From Tolypothrix sp. PCC 7910 (GTDB lineage: Bacteria > Cyanobacteriota > Cyanobacteriia > Cyanobacteriales > Nostocaceae): a stretch of DNA of 64,000 nt. The stretch is taken from the NCBI RefSeq assembly GCF_011769525.1, contig NZ_CP050440.1:1179501-1243500 (forward strand). Reading direction: 5' to 3'. The number at the start of each line of letters is the position of its first letter. Positions within the stretch are counted from its first letter, which is position 1. Shown here piece after piece: positions 10,121 through 19,854 of this stretch. A program made the position numbers and the translations under genes. Below the pieces are notes generated by a model that searched no databases, had not been told where the DNA came from, and saw nothing but the letters and a program-made list of their open reading frames with translations.

Positions 10121-10436
10121 TAATGAAAGCTATCTGTTTGACGAGCAGCTAGCTATCCTATCTGCAAAAGCTAAATGCTTTTTTTGGAATTAACACCACA
10201 CACAATAAGTAAAGGATGAAGGATAAAGGCTAAAGGCTAAAGGGTGAATCTCATACTATTCGGTTAAGTGTTTTGAACTCAAAATTGGTTTTGGGAAAAG
10301 GTTAAAGGTTAAGGGTTAAAGGTTGATTTTTTACCTTTTCCCATTCTCCTTTTTCCCCTTAACCGACAAGTATTGAGGGTGAATCATATTTCACACTTCA
10401 ACCTACACACTTGATCAAGCAGTGATTTTGAAAATC
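10121..10436. other. Leader region upstream of hglE
   Basis: No gene is seen. It contains two tracts of short heptamer-like repeats (GGATGAAGGATAAAGGCTAAAGG-type at about 10212-10243, and GGTTAAAGGTTAAGGG at about 10298-10325). No convincing NtcA box or -10/-35 pair was identified. Confidence 0.4.
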
Positions 10437-10715
10437 TTAGACAACGCCCGACTCTTGATATTGTGGTAGCAAGTCAATGACGTTGTTGAAGTTACTAAAA
10501 TAGTCTTGAAGCGCTGTAGCAGCTTGACCTGTGAATTCTAGCCATTCGTAATGATAGATATTTTGGGCAACTGCATCCCACTGAAGCAAGGGAAACTTAG
10601 GAGTAGCTATTAGGACAGAAACGCTTTTTTCTCCCAAACTAGTTTGACTATCTAAGTTGATTGCAGCCACATAGCTGGTGTTAATGACAACGTTCTGTAT
10701 CTTGATAAATGTCAT
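10437..10715 (-). CDS. Small conserved-type hypothetical protein
   Basis: A 92-residue protein with a well-formed N-terminus (MTFIKIQNVVINTSYVAAIN) followed by alternating beta-like stretches and an acidic, aromatic C-terminal half. No signal peptide or membrane segment. I do not recognise the family. It sits upstream of hglE on the same strand, where small ORFs are also found in related HGL loci. The N-terminal pattern (short beta strands ending in a Tyr/Asn turn) resembles small PH-like or bacterial regulatory folds, but this is only an impression. Confidence 0.6.
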   Translation of the reverse strand: MTFIKIQNVVINTSYVAAINLDSQTSLGEKSVSVLIATPKFPLLQWDAVAQNIYHYEWLEFTGQAATALQDYFSNFNNVIDLLPQYQESGVV

Positions 10716-11849
10716 AGCCAGTTTCAGCTTCCAGGATAATGTATTTTATGCAATTCGCCCGATAGAAGTTGACAAGTTCGTTACAGAAAAAACCTCAATT
10801 TCATTCCGAATAGATGCAGTAATTTAAACATTAATCGAGCCTTCATAAGGTGGTAACAATGCCGCTGGCTTTAGTTATTTCTTTCATGCTCCCAAGAAAA
10901 TAACTGATTTACCTGCCGCTTTGAAAGACTTGAATTAATACAAACACTAGCACAATTTGCATCGCCCGAAGCATCGATTTAAAGGAATTTAAGAAAAAAA
11001 ATTGAGTGTTGCTGACAAAAAGATTTGATTAAGGCTAAAGCACGAGTGTCAGCTTTAGCCTTGTTGCTCAACTTCATATTCACTTGCTGATTGGCTAGAT
11101 ATTGATTAAATAACAATTACAATAATCACCGTAATAAATAAGTTAGATAGATAACGTTGTTATTGGTACAAAGATTGTATGAAGCATTAACCGTATTTTT
11201 TTCAACATAACATCATATTTACCCAAAATTTTTTGATGTTTTATCAAGATAATTCAACTTAAACAAATAATAAGTGTTTTGTAACGCAAAGCTTAGTTTT
11301 GATAACTGTGCATGGTAAACATATTGGGGGTTGGGGAATAGGTAATGGGGACTGGTAATTGGTAATTGGTAATTGGTAATTGGTAATAACTTTTTTTGAA
11401 TTTCTTTAACTATTTGATGTGAGAAATACAATTTTAGAATTGAGTTTATGGATAAAAGCTAGAAGGTGGATATGGAGATTTGTTGACACTCCCCGCAGCT
11501 ATTGCCGCTACGGTGTATACACAAATCCTGGCAGAGTTTATCCATCCCGCCTGGGAATGAGAGACCATTTATAAAATAAATCTTAAGTAGGGGAGCCACT
11601 GCGTTGCGCGGGTTCCCCGCGTTATAGCAAGTGGCGTTGTGTTACGGCTATGAAAGGATTTGGGACAAAGAGACAATGAAATTTAGCCGTAACGCACCGC
11701 CGCGTGGGTGGTGCGTTAGGCGCTAGGATAGTTATTTCGTAGCAAATAATATCGAAAATATGCGCCTAACACACCCTACAGCAGTTTTGGCGTGCATGAC
11801 GTATACTACTCTATGATTATTCTCAACAGAATTCTCTTAAAAGTCAGTA
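10716..11849. other. Gene-poor region with dispersed repeats
   Basis: No gene is convincing in this stretch. It holds an AT-rich part (10716-11330), a GGTAATT tandem run (about 11345-11387), a TTGACACTCCCCGC segment near 11482 resembling sequences next to IS200/IS605-type ends in cyanobacteria, and pieces of a GGTGCGTTAGG...CACCCTAC dispersed repeat at about 11685-11780. These repeats mark the start of the accessory block between the two halves of the HGL locus. Confidence 0.5.
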
Positions 11850-12287
11850 ATGAACAGCATCTTTACCCCCGAAGAAATTACTGCCCTCTCTGCGGAAATT
11901 GACCGCCAGTTAATAGAACTGCGCTCTGCTCCAGATTCAGAGCAAAAACAAGGAGATGATAAAATTTCAGATGAAAAATTGCTGGTAAAACAAACGGCAG
12001 CAATTACACAAGTTACACAAGAAAATTCTCGGAGTTTTTTGCAGAAATTTGGACGCGCTGCTAAAAGTGATTTATGCGAAGAAGGGGGAATGCTGAATAA
12101 GCAGTGGAAGAGATGGGGTGATTTGGATAATAAGGATGCTGTGGAACGCTTGGGTGGGGTGTTGGTAGGGATGGGTTTTTCGGGGGATGTGTTATCTCCT
12201 TTAGTTGTGGCGGTAACGGTGATGATTATTCATATTGGGTTGAAGGCTTTTTGTGAAGATTATTCTGCGGATGTGGATAATAAATGA
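11850..12287 (+). CDS. Hypothetical protein with C-terminal hydrophobic segment
   Basis: A 145-residue protein of unknown function. The first 60 residues are polar and probably helical (EEITALSAEIDRQLIELR). The middle is basic and Trp-containing (LNKQWKRWGDLDNKDAVERLGG). A hydrophobic stretch follows (SPLVVAVTVMIIHIGLKAFC), possibly one membrane helix or a buried core helix. There is a clear ATG and coding-like codon use, including a GC-poor N-terminal half. The neighbours are repeats, so context does not suggest a role. Confidence 0.6.
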   Translation: MNSIFTPEEITALSAEIDRQLIELRSAPDSEQKQGDDKISDEKLLVKQTAAITQVTQENSRSFLQKFGRAAKSDLCEEGGMLNKQWKRWGDLDNKDAVERLGGVLVGMGFSGDVLSPLVVAVTVMIIHIGLKAFCEDYSADVDNK

Positions 12288-12750
12288 ATTTGGCATCACG
12301 CAAAGGCGCAGGTGTAGGTTGGGTTGTAGCTTGCTTCCCGAAGGGTACGAAGTGAAACCCAACATCAGTATCGGTGTTAGGTTTCGTTACTGAATGTGAA
12401 ACCACACCAAACCCATCGTCCGCCTCCGAATGAATTCGGAGTCTCATAGCAAAAGTAAGCTAAAGCTAACTAAAAATTATTATTTATCCCCAGTTTACTT
12501 TAGTAAACTTTGCCTATGGCCCTTGGAATTCATTCCAAGGCGGGTAGGTAAGCCTTGCAATCAGCCATCTGTGGCTTAAGTTGACACGAATGGGCAAGGT
12601 ATTGGCAATAGGTGTCAACTGAATGTGAAACCACACCAAACCCATCGTCCGCCTCCGAATGAATTCGGAGTCTCATAGCAAAAGTAAGCTAAAGCTAACT
12701 AAAAATTATCATTTATCCCCAGTTTACTTTAGTAAACTTTGCCTATGGCC

Positions 12751-13904
12751 GAATGGCACTAAGAAAAGCTGTAAAGCTTACCAATTAAGCAGTTTGTAAT
12801 TGTTTACGTAATTCATGCCGGGGCTTGGTCATTGAAGGGTAAGCTTTCGGACGACGTTTTCTGGCGCGTGGCTCAGTTCTGGCGGGGCGGTCAGGAACTG
12901 GTTTGTGAACAATAACTTTTAGCAAAGTGCGGTAAATTCGCCGACGTTTTTGAAGAGTAACCGCCTCTAATTTATCAATAAAATTGGGTTTAAGAAAACT
13001 GTACAGTTTTCTTGCTAATTTAATATCATGAGTGTTCAGAACATCTATGCACAAAGCAACGGCGGCTCCCGTCACTAAACTGAATATCACACCGATTTTG
13101 GCAATTGGAAACCCACATCCGGGCTTTTGACTACTTGGTTGAGGATATTCTTTTTGGTTTTCTACTGTGTCCGGCATAGACACTGTTGACCCATCTATTA
13201 CTTTGATGTTGCGGCCATACCATAAATGGTCTTCTGTCATTTGCTCTTCTAGATTTTTTGCTGAGGAGTTGAACAGTTTTTCTAATAATTTCTCTGGAAG
13301 CCTTGCTCTGGCTTGGCAGTATCCACTTGTATCACTTGAAGGAATCTCTACCTCTTCTTCTGCTAGATGTGCAATTATTTTACTCACAGCATTGTGGCAA
13401 CTTTTGTCAGTGTCCAGTACTTGCGATAAAAATGCCCACAACGTTATTATTGGGTCAAATAATCGCTTTTTATATTTAATTTTCAACTCCGAAATTGCTT
13501 GTTTAATTGCAGATTCTGGCAATAATTCTTGAAAAGGCAGTCCTAAACTTTGACTCAATTTATCCTTGAGAATTTGTACTCTTAGTGTCACAGTAGTAGT
13601 TATGCTATTGGCTTACTTGTATCAAAGAAAGTATTTCATGAACGAGTAAGCTTTTTCTACCTACAAAAATTTTTGCCCACCCCTACATACTTGTTTCGTA
13701 ATCGACCACGGGGCGATCGCACTATGGGTCGGTACAATATCCCAAAAAGCTCTCTCAACAAATCGATACCTGCGGCACACTTCGTGAACGCAACTCTTGC
13801 ACTCTGCATCAAGCACAATCTCCTGAGCTATCCTTCCATGTTTAAGAGCGTTAAAAGCTGTGCTGCTTATTCTACATAGCTTATAGCTTTTCTTAGTGCC
13901 ATTC
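12751..13904 (-). mobile_element. IS4-family insertion sequence, internally deleted
   Basis: A 1154-bp element with perfect terminal inverted repeats of at least 20 bp (GAATGGCACTAAGAAAAGCT at the left, its complement at the right). It is flanked on both sides by the 10-bp direct repeat GCCTATGGCC (12741-12750 and 13905-13914), the target duplication size expected for this family. It has inserted into unit B of the MITE array; removing it and one duplication restores an intact 205-bp unit. It carries a shortened transposase, so it is probably not autonomous. Confidence 0.92.
12785..13591 (-). pseudogene. IS4-family DDE transposase with internal deletion
   Basis: A 268-residue ORF on the minus strand. 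The N-terminal 200 residues are typical of IS4-family transposases, with the first catalytic Asp in VIDGSTVSMPDT and the following GVIFSLVTGA strand. After LARKLYSFLKPNF the chain jumps to the usual C-terminal tail (RRRIYRTLL, then an Arg/Lys/Pro-rich end). The segment that should carry the second Asp and the Glu of the DDE triad (roughly 170 residues in full-length relatives, from memory) is absent, and the reading frame is kept across the junction. The product should be inactive. Confidence 0.85.
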
Positions 13905-14433
13905 GCCTATGGCCCTTGGAATTCATTCCAAGGCGGGTAGGTAAGCCTTGCAATCAGCCATCTGTGGCTTAAGTTGACACGAATGGGCAAGGTATTGGCA
14001 ATAGGTGTCAACTGAATGTGAAACCACACCAAACCCATCGTCCGCCTCCGAATGAATTCGGAGTCTAATAGCAAAAGTAAGCTAAAGCTAACTAAAAATT
14101 ATCATTTATCCTCAGTTTACTTTAGTAAACTTTGCCTATGGCCCTTGGAATTCATTCCAAGGCGGGTAGGTAAGCCTTGCAATCAGCCATCTGTGGCTTA
14201 AGTTGACACGAATGGGCAAGGTATTGGCAATAGGTGTCAACTGAATGTGAAACCACGCTAAACTCATAACCCGCCTCCGAATGAATTCGGAGTCTCATAG
14301 CAAAAGTAAGCTAAAGCTAACTAAAAATTATCATTTATCCCCAGTTTACTTTAGTAAACTTTGCCTATTAGCCTTGGAATTCATTCCAAGGCGGGTAGGT
14401 AAGCCTTGCAATCAGCCATCTGTGGCTTAAGTT

Positions 14434-14601
14434 ATCGGTTGAGTCTACACAATCTTAAGGGCACGGCAGTGCCGATGCCCCTACAGGCGACGATATAATT
14501 TTGTCTGGCATCCAACATCAGAAGCGCTATATTTGACTTGGTATTAAATTCTTGACGGTGCGTTGCGCTGCGCGACAACACACCCTACTGCAAATTACGA
14601 A
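14434..14601. repeat. Dispersed repeats downstream of the CHAT gene
   Basis: Contains a GGGCACGGCAGTGCC-type palindrome (about 14459-14485) and a GGTGCGTTGCGCTGCGCGAC / ACACACCCTAC segment (about 14557-14590). Both types recur elsewhere in the window (for example 11685-11780, 27922-28065 and 59370-59465). No gene is seen. Confidence 0.6.
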
Positions 14602-17600
14602 TTACGAATTATTTAATAACGCTGCAAGGGATTGAGGGTCAGCAATACCCCGCAGGATAGCGTAGATAATCATAGACTGATCCAAATCTAACGGCTCACA
14701 CAGTATATTTTCATCTCGCTCGCCGGCTAAGATGCGACGAATAGCAGCAACGAGATTAACCCAACCCTTTTTCTCTCCATCTTCGAGCGAGGCTTCTAGC
14801 TGTTCCCTGATTTCTGCATTATCCACAGCATCTACCACCCATGCAATAAGCTGCCCATATTGCCGCAACTCATACTTTGTCCCCGCAAACGCCGCTTTTG
14901 CTTGCCTTGCTTGGCGACGATATTCTTTAGCTTGGGTGCTGTCGCCCTGCTTGTCGGCAATATCTGCCAAGATGTTATATGTGTTCCAAATCTGAGCCGC
15001 AGCCGGGTCTAAGGTTTTTTTAATGGCTAATGCTTCTTCTGCGAATTGTCGGGCTTCGCTGAGGCGGTGGGGTTGGTTTTGTAGTATGAAAGCGAGGTTA
15101 TTTAATGCTTGAGATGCATTTGCTTGATTTTCTAATTGTTGAAATTGCTTCAAAGCCTTGCGATGCCAAGCCTCTGCCTCTCCGAGTTTGCCAACACCTA
15201 GATAGAGGTTGCCTAATTGACCCCAAGTGCTTGCTGCACCTGCCAGATTTCCTAGTAAAAATTCTTTAATTTGTGCTGATTTTCGGTAGGCATCTTCAGC
15301 AGCGTCCCACTGGTTGCCTTTGTTGTACACAATACCCAGTTGATCCCAAATCGCAGCTTCTTGTGCTGGTTCGTTGAGTTGCTGGAAAGTAGTTAGTGTT
15401 TCACGGTAACGCTGTTCCGCTTCTGAGAGATTGCCTAGTAGCATAGCTAGAGTGCCGAGTTGCACATTTGATACCGCAGTCCCAATAAGGTCTCCAACTT
15501 CTTTTTTAATAGCTAATCCTGCTTCATAAGCATTGCGTGCCTCATCATAATTCCCCATCTTCCTCAGCACATCTGCCAATTCAGTCTGCAACGTTCCCAT
15601 CAGGTTCTTGACATCATCAGACTGTTCCAATTGCTTCGCCACTGCCAACCCCTGACGGTGAATTTCTGCTGCTTGTGCTGTTTGACTTTGATAGCTCAAG
15701 CACCGCCCCAGCCTACCCAAAGTAACACAGCGGTTATAACTTGGTTGCTCACCCAACTCTGCCAATATCTCACTAAACACCTGCGCTGCTTCTTGATAGC
15801 GACCAGCATTGAGTAATTGCTCACCTGAACTTGTACGGCTGAGATACCATGTATCGGAACTTACTTCTCCAGTTAACTCAGCAATCTGTTGATTTAGTCT
15901 AGTGCGATCGCGGTTAAGTCCAAAGATGTCAAGAAATCTATTTACATTGTTAACAAAGTATACTGCCCATTCTGCATCTGCAAATACGCCATTAGCTGCA
16001 TAAAGTAAATTCGGTAATTCCCGTTGGGCAATGGCACGGGCAAAATGAGGGTCTTTGCTATCTTCAGAATACAAATACACAGAAAGATGATAATACCAGT
16101 GTTGATAACGGGCAAGCAGTTCTGTCTGTGCTTCTGGGGATAAGCGTGGCCACAAGGCAGGGGCTAAGGTGGGGTGAAATTTGAGAAAAGGCCCATCAAC
16201 TTGAATTAAACCAGTAGTTTCTAATGTTGGGCGCAAAGTTTGCCACTGTGACTCAGAAATTTCTGTAATAGCCAGCAAGATAACTTCTAACGCCCCGCCC
16301 TGAAACACGCCTAAGCGAGGCAACAACTGCATTGCTTCAGCATCCAACCGTTCTAAAGATAAATTCAATGATGCCAATAGGGGATTATCTGGTGTTTGGG
16401 CAATCAACGCTTCTAAGCGTTGTCCCAACTCTGCCGGACGGCGACTTTCCAACTGTTTCGCTAACAAACCAATCGACAGGGGATGAAAATCCACTAGTTT
16501 AAATAATTCCAACAACACTTCGCGTTTAGGTGGGTCAAATTTGGGTGCTAGCGTCAGTTTAATCAAACTCTGGAAATACGCTAGGGCATCTTCTTCTGCC
16601 AAACCTCCCAAAGATAAGGAGATATGCTTGCGGCTGCCTTCTGTGGGATAATCGGGATGGTGAAAATCTGGTGTGCGAGTGGTGAGTAACACCCGACATT
16701 CTCCAACCTCAGACCACTGTTTTGCCACGGTTAACAGTTCCCGTCGAGTTTCTGCTGGCAAGGTTTCTAAGTTATCTAAAATCAGCAATGTGGCTTGCTG
16801 ACGCAACGCCTGAGTTGCCGCCGCCCCATCAATTAAACTCTGCTCTAACACTGTCGCCAGGGTGCTAACTGCCAAACCTACAGCATCCACTCCCTGAAAA
16901 GCAGCATAATCAACAAAACAGACTTTCTCAAACATCCCCGTGCGGTGTAACCAGCGTCCTGCTTCCTGGACAAGATAGGTTTTTCCCTGGCCACCAAAAC
17001 CCGATACGGTGAGGCGGCGCGTTTCCTGTGTTCCCTGCGTTCCCTGCGTTTCCTGCTTTTTCTGCACAAACCAGCGTTCTATCTGCCACAATTCCCAGCT
17101 ACGACCGAAGAATCCAGCTTCTTGTAAATCCGGCAAGTTTCCCCATTTTGGTGTCTCGCCGCTTTCTTGGTTGCTTAAGTCTGGCTGCAATAATGGGGTA
17201 TCCCCAGCTGCTTGATACAAGGCAGGTAAAAACCAATCTTGCAATTTTAACTGTACCCGTTTCTCACCCCGTTGCCGTTCTCCCCGTTGTTGGTTGAGAT
17301 ACAAGTCTCGCCGCGCATTATCTAATGCTTCACCCATACCAGCACCAGATACTAAACCCTGATAAAACTTGGCAAACAGTTGTTGAGTAGTTGTCACTAA
17401 TATCGAATGAGTCATTGCTAAGACTGTGGGAATACCTGCATGGGTTAACCTAGCGGCGACACAACCCATTGCATCTTCTCCATCTTCGCCAGCGATCGCC
17501 GCCGACTGACAGGCAGACAAAACAATTAACCCCACTTTTTGCCGATTCAGCATATCACCCAAAGTGTCGGCAGGAATCAGGTCTTTTTTCCCTTCTTGAT

Positions 17601-18390
17601 CCTCAAATAACAAGTAACCGATATTGCTGCCGTTCTCATTCCCGCCTTTAGTTACTCCCTCCCGGTAGCTATGTTTAGCCTGTTCTTGGAAACGCCCATC
17701 TAAATCAAATACCCCATGACCGTCAAAATGCACAATATCAACAGGGGGTTGGCGGGAGTCTTCTAGCCGCGCTACTAAATTATCCAAGGTGGCTGGACGC
17801 AAAAATTCTACCTCAACTCGTCCGGCTGCTTTTTGTTGAATGGCGTTCAACACTGCCATTGCTTCACCACGGGGGTCAATAAATCCCGCATCACTGGGAC
17901 GACTGACGACAAACAATAACCGCAATCGGTCTTTGACTTGCACTTTAAATGGTCTGCGTCCACCCCCTGCACCAGCCAAGCGGCGACGAATTGAAATGCG
18001 GGGATTTTCGTGAACTAAATAATTGCCGTCTGGGTCGCGTAACAATTCCCAAGGCAGCGATAAAATTGCTGGATGACTGGCGCTGATTGTTAATAAGCGT
18101 CCTCGTTGTTCTTGCTCTTGAAAATCATTAAACAGCCTTTGAGCAGCCCGATTTTGAAAAACCGCATTAAATAAATCTTCGCCCCATTGCCGAAATTTTT
18201 TTGCTATACCTTCCGCCCGTTTATCGTCTACATCCGTGGTGTAATGTGCCGCATAAGTTTCTAAGTACCAGCGAATCTCTTCTCTGTCTGCTGCACTCAA
18301 CGGTGAGGCAAAATCCAGCCTCTCAGTTTCTTGCCCATCAAATGTTACAATGACTTGATTATTCTCTGGGAAGCGGAGATTTAATTCCAT
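14602..18390 (-). CDS. CHAT protease-NTPase-TPR protein
   Basis: A 1262-residue, three-part protein. Residues about 85-395 form a CHAT (caspase/HetF-like) peptidase with the catalytic His225 in HFDGHG and Cys294 in LSACQSA. Residues about 425-720 are a STAND-type NTPase (NACHT/NB-ARC-like) with Walker A GFGGQGKT at 464-471 and Walker B LLILDNLE near 540. From about 860 to 1190 there are TPR repeats, including several kinesin-light-chain-like units (YNKGNQWDAAEDAYRKSAQI). This architecture is that of bacterial NLR-like proteases: the TPRs would sense a ligand, the NTPase oligomerise, and the CHAT domain cleave targets, in defence or regulated cell death. No substrate protein is visible. ATG at 18390. 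A low-complexity ETQGTQGTQETR stretch lies just before the NTPase. Confidence 0.9.
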   Translation of the reverse strand: MELNLRFPENNQVIVTFDGQETERLDFASPLSAADREEIRWYLETYAAHYTTDVDDKRAEGIAKKFRQWGEDLFNAVFQNRAAQRLFNDFQEQEQRGRLLTISASHPAILSLPWELLRDPDGNYLVHENPRISIRRRLAGAGGGRRPFKVQVKDRLRLLFVVSRPSDAGFIDPRGEAMAVLNAIQQKAAGRVEVEFLRPATLDNLVARLEDSRQPPVDIVHFDGHGVFDLDGRFQEQAKHSYREGVTKGGNENGSNIGYLLFEDQEGKKDLIPADTLGDMLNRQKVGLIVLSACQSAAIAGEDGEDAMGCVAARLTHAGIPTVLAMTHSILVTTTQQLFAKFYQGLVSGAGMGEALDNARRDLYLNQQRGERQRGEKRVQLKLQDWFLPALYQAAGDTPLLQPDLSNQESGETPKWGNLPDLQEAGFFGRSWELWQIERWFVQKKQETQGTQGTQETRRLTVSGFGGQGKTYLVQEAGRWLHRTGMFEKVCFVDYAAFQGVDAVGLAVSTLATVLEQSLIDGAAATQALRQQATLLILDNLETLPAETRRELLTVAKQWSEVGECRVLLTTRTPDFHHPDYPTEGSRKHISLSLGGLAEEDALAYFQSLIKLTLAPKFDPPKREVLLELFKLVDFHPLSIGLLAKQLESRRPAELGQRLEALIAQTPDNPLLASLNLSLERLDAEAMQLLPRLGVFQGGALEVILLAITEISESQWQTLRPTLETTGLIQVDGPFLKFHPTLAPALWPRLSPEAQTELLARYQHWYYHLSVYLYSEDSKDPHFARAIAQRELPNLLYAANGVFADAEWAVYFVNNVNRFLDIFGLNRDRTRLNQQIAELTGEVSSDTWYLSRTSSGEQLLNAGRYQEAAQVFSEILAELGEQPSYNRCVTLGRLGRCLSYQSQTAQAAEIHRQGLAVAKQLEQSDDVKNLMGTLQTELADVLRKMGNYDEARNAYEAGLAIKKEVGDLIGTAVSNVQLGTLAMLLGNLSEAEQRYRETLTTFQQLNEPAQEAAIWDQLGIVYNKGNQWDAAEDAYRKSAQIKEFLLGNLAGAASTWGQLGNLYLGVGKLGEAEAWHRKALKQFQQLENQANASQALNNLAFILQNQPHRLSEARQFAEEALAIKKTLDPAAAQIWNTYNILADIADKQGDSTQAKEYRRQARQAKAAFAGTKYELRQYGQLIAWVVDAVDNAEIREQLEASLEDGEKKGWVNLVAAIRRILAGERDENILCEPLDLDQSMIIYAILRGIADPQSLAALLNNS

Positions 18391-18507
18391 AGCTGGCTGT
18401 GTGGGCGTGGCAGGTTATTTAAGATAATACAAACTTTTTAGCCTAAATTCCGTAAAAATGCTAGGCGATCGCGTTTCCTTATATTCTAGAGGGCATGGCA
18501 GTGCCTG

Positions 18508-18582
18508 GTGTCAACTTAAGGTGAAATCCGCTTGGTTGCAAGGTTTTGCCCTCACCCCCAGCCCCTCTCCCTGTGGGAGAGG
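18508..18582. repeat. Arm of a GTGTCAACTTAAG-ended repeat, next to ISAs1-type copy 1
   Basis: Starts with GTGTCAACTTAAG and ends with a CTCTCCCTGTGGGAGAG palindrome touching the IS terminus. The same arm in inverted orientation lies to the right of the second IS copy (57255-57350). It is itself inserted in a TATTCTAGAGGGCA...CAGTGCC dispersed repeat (18481-18505). Its partner end was not found beyond 19758. Confidence 0.65.
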
Positions 18583-19758
18583 GCAGGGTGGTTTCATACA
18601 AACAGAGAAAAAACCTTTTGGAGTTGGTTGGATAAGGCACGTTGTGCTTGAGGGATAGTTCGGAAACCAAAAAATCTGGCGATCGTAATGAAAAAGGTGT
18701 GCAAAATTGCCCAATTGACAGGAGCATTGCCACCACGACGCAGTGGAAAATCTTCGGAAAATGTCACATCTTTGACCCAGTGTAGTCGATTTTCAATTCC
18801 CCAGTGTCCTTGAGTATCAGCAAGCAATTGTTGAGCTTCGAGATGTTGACTACAAATGTAAAACTGATATTCGTGAAATGGTTGGCGATCGCGTTCACCC
18901 TGACGCTCGACAACAACAAATGTTTTGAGTCCAGCCCATTGATTTTGAAGTGATTCGGGAACTGCAAATACTTGGCAAGTGCGTTTGACAATTCTGGAAT
19001 GCCCCGAATCAATAGCTGTGGCACAACTGAGTGGAGGTGATTGAAGGAATTGAGTTTGAGCCATTTTGTAGAGTTTAGGCTGGTTTTCCTTCAATCCAAT
19101 CAAATAATCATTATCTGTATTGATAATCAACGATACTGTTTTTTTTGACAGTGCAGAGCATCCAGGGTAAACATGACGCTAGAATCTGTAAACTCAGATA
19201 TTAACTGTTGCACAACTGCGACTTCGCTGACTTGTTTATTAGCAAATGCTTGCATCTGGACAACAACACCACGTTGGTGACTAAATACTGACACAACCGA
19301 GATAAAGTTCTGATATGACTGACTATAATCTGTCAGTGTGCAACGAATGCTCTTAGCATCAACTGCTAATCTTTCCTCTGGTTTTGGTGAGGCGATCGCC
19401 AATGCCCAAGTATTAAATAAGTCTGTTAATGGCTGAAAATCGATGGTTTTTAGTACCCGTCGGAATGTCGAGTATGAAGGAAACTTAATATCATCTGTCA
19501 GTTCTAACATTTGAATCAAGCTTTGCCGATGTACCTTAGTAAAGTCCTCCAGTGGTCGATAACCCCAGTACCCCGTCATTGCTCCTAGTAATATTAACAA
19601 CAAAACTAACCATAGCTCGTGTCTTCGTCCTCGGATATGCCGATAGTCTGGAACTTGTTGCAACTGCTCGAGCAGATTCATACTTCGCCTGTTGTAAATG
19701 TTTTATTTCCCCCTATGAATCATTATTATTTTTCTCTGTTTGTATGAAACCACCCTGC
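18583..19758 (-). mobile_element. ISAs1-family insertion sequence, copy 1
   Basis: A 1176-bp element with perfect 28-bp terminal inverted repeats beginning GCAGGGTGGTTTCATACAAA. It encodes an ISAs1-type (H-repeat-associated) transposase in two frames. As far as compared by eye it is identical to 56062-57237 (constant offset of 37479 bp). Both flanks start with CTCCC-N-GGGAG palindromes, but left and right flanks differ here, so no simple target duplication is visible. It sits between the ParB-like gene and the CHAT gene, which are on the same strand. Confidence 0.9.
18594..19681 (-). CDS. ISAs1-family transposase (two frames, possible -1 frameshift)
   Basis: Frame one (19681-19127) begins MNLLEQLQQVPDYRHIRGRR and carries the first catalytic Asp (AVDAKSIRCT) and the second-Asp strand (FTLDALHCQKK). 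Frame two (18594-19130) continues with IINTDNDYLIGLKENQPKLY and the C-terminal Glu region (GHWGIENRLHWVKDVTF). The frames meet at a run of eight A on the coding strand (CAA AAA AAA C). A -1 slip there gives QKKTVSLIINTDN, the continuous family sequence, for a product of about 363 residues. This could be programmed frameshifting or a single-base loss inherited by both copies. The stop codon lies within the terminal repeat. Confidence 0.85.
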
Positions 19759-19854
19759 TTCTCCCTCAGGGAGAAGGGGAACTGAGCAATGGTAGACTCT
19801 GATGACAGATGTTTTTGAAATAGCTGAAAACTGCTGCTGTCTCTGCGTCTTTTA

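Larger units (their letters stand above)
12389..14433. repeat. Tandem array of four 205-bp hairpin MITEs with identical spacers
   Basis: Four units run head to tail: A 12389-12587 (left end trimmed), B 12612-13980 (split by an IS4-family element), C 14005-14209 and D 14234-14433 (right end trimmed). Complete units are 205 bp, counting B without its insertion, and begin GTGTCAACTGAATGTG and end CTTAAGTTGACAC. They are separated by the same 24-bp spacer three times, so the period is 229 bp. Inside each unit two arms of about 50 bp are inverted relative to each other and meet at an AT-rich loop, so each unit can form a long hairpin; each arm also holds a small palindrome (CCGAATGAATTCGG in one, TTGGAATTCATTCCAA in the other). 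No coding capacity is seen. Confidence 0.85.

Noticed and set aside
13673-13879. 68-residue plus-strand ORF inside the IS4 element
   Set aside because: It has no coding features and lies in the leader of the transposase on the opposite strand.
12389-14433. CRISPR-like array of repeats and spacers
   Set aside because: The spacers are identical to each other and the repeats are 205 bp with MITE-type ends; no cas genes are present.
18764-19024. 86-residue minus-strand ORF within the ISAs1 element
   Set aside because: It overlaps the transposase in another frame and has no family features; the same applies to 56243-56503.
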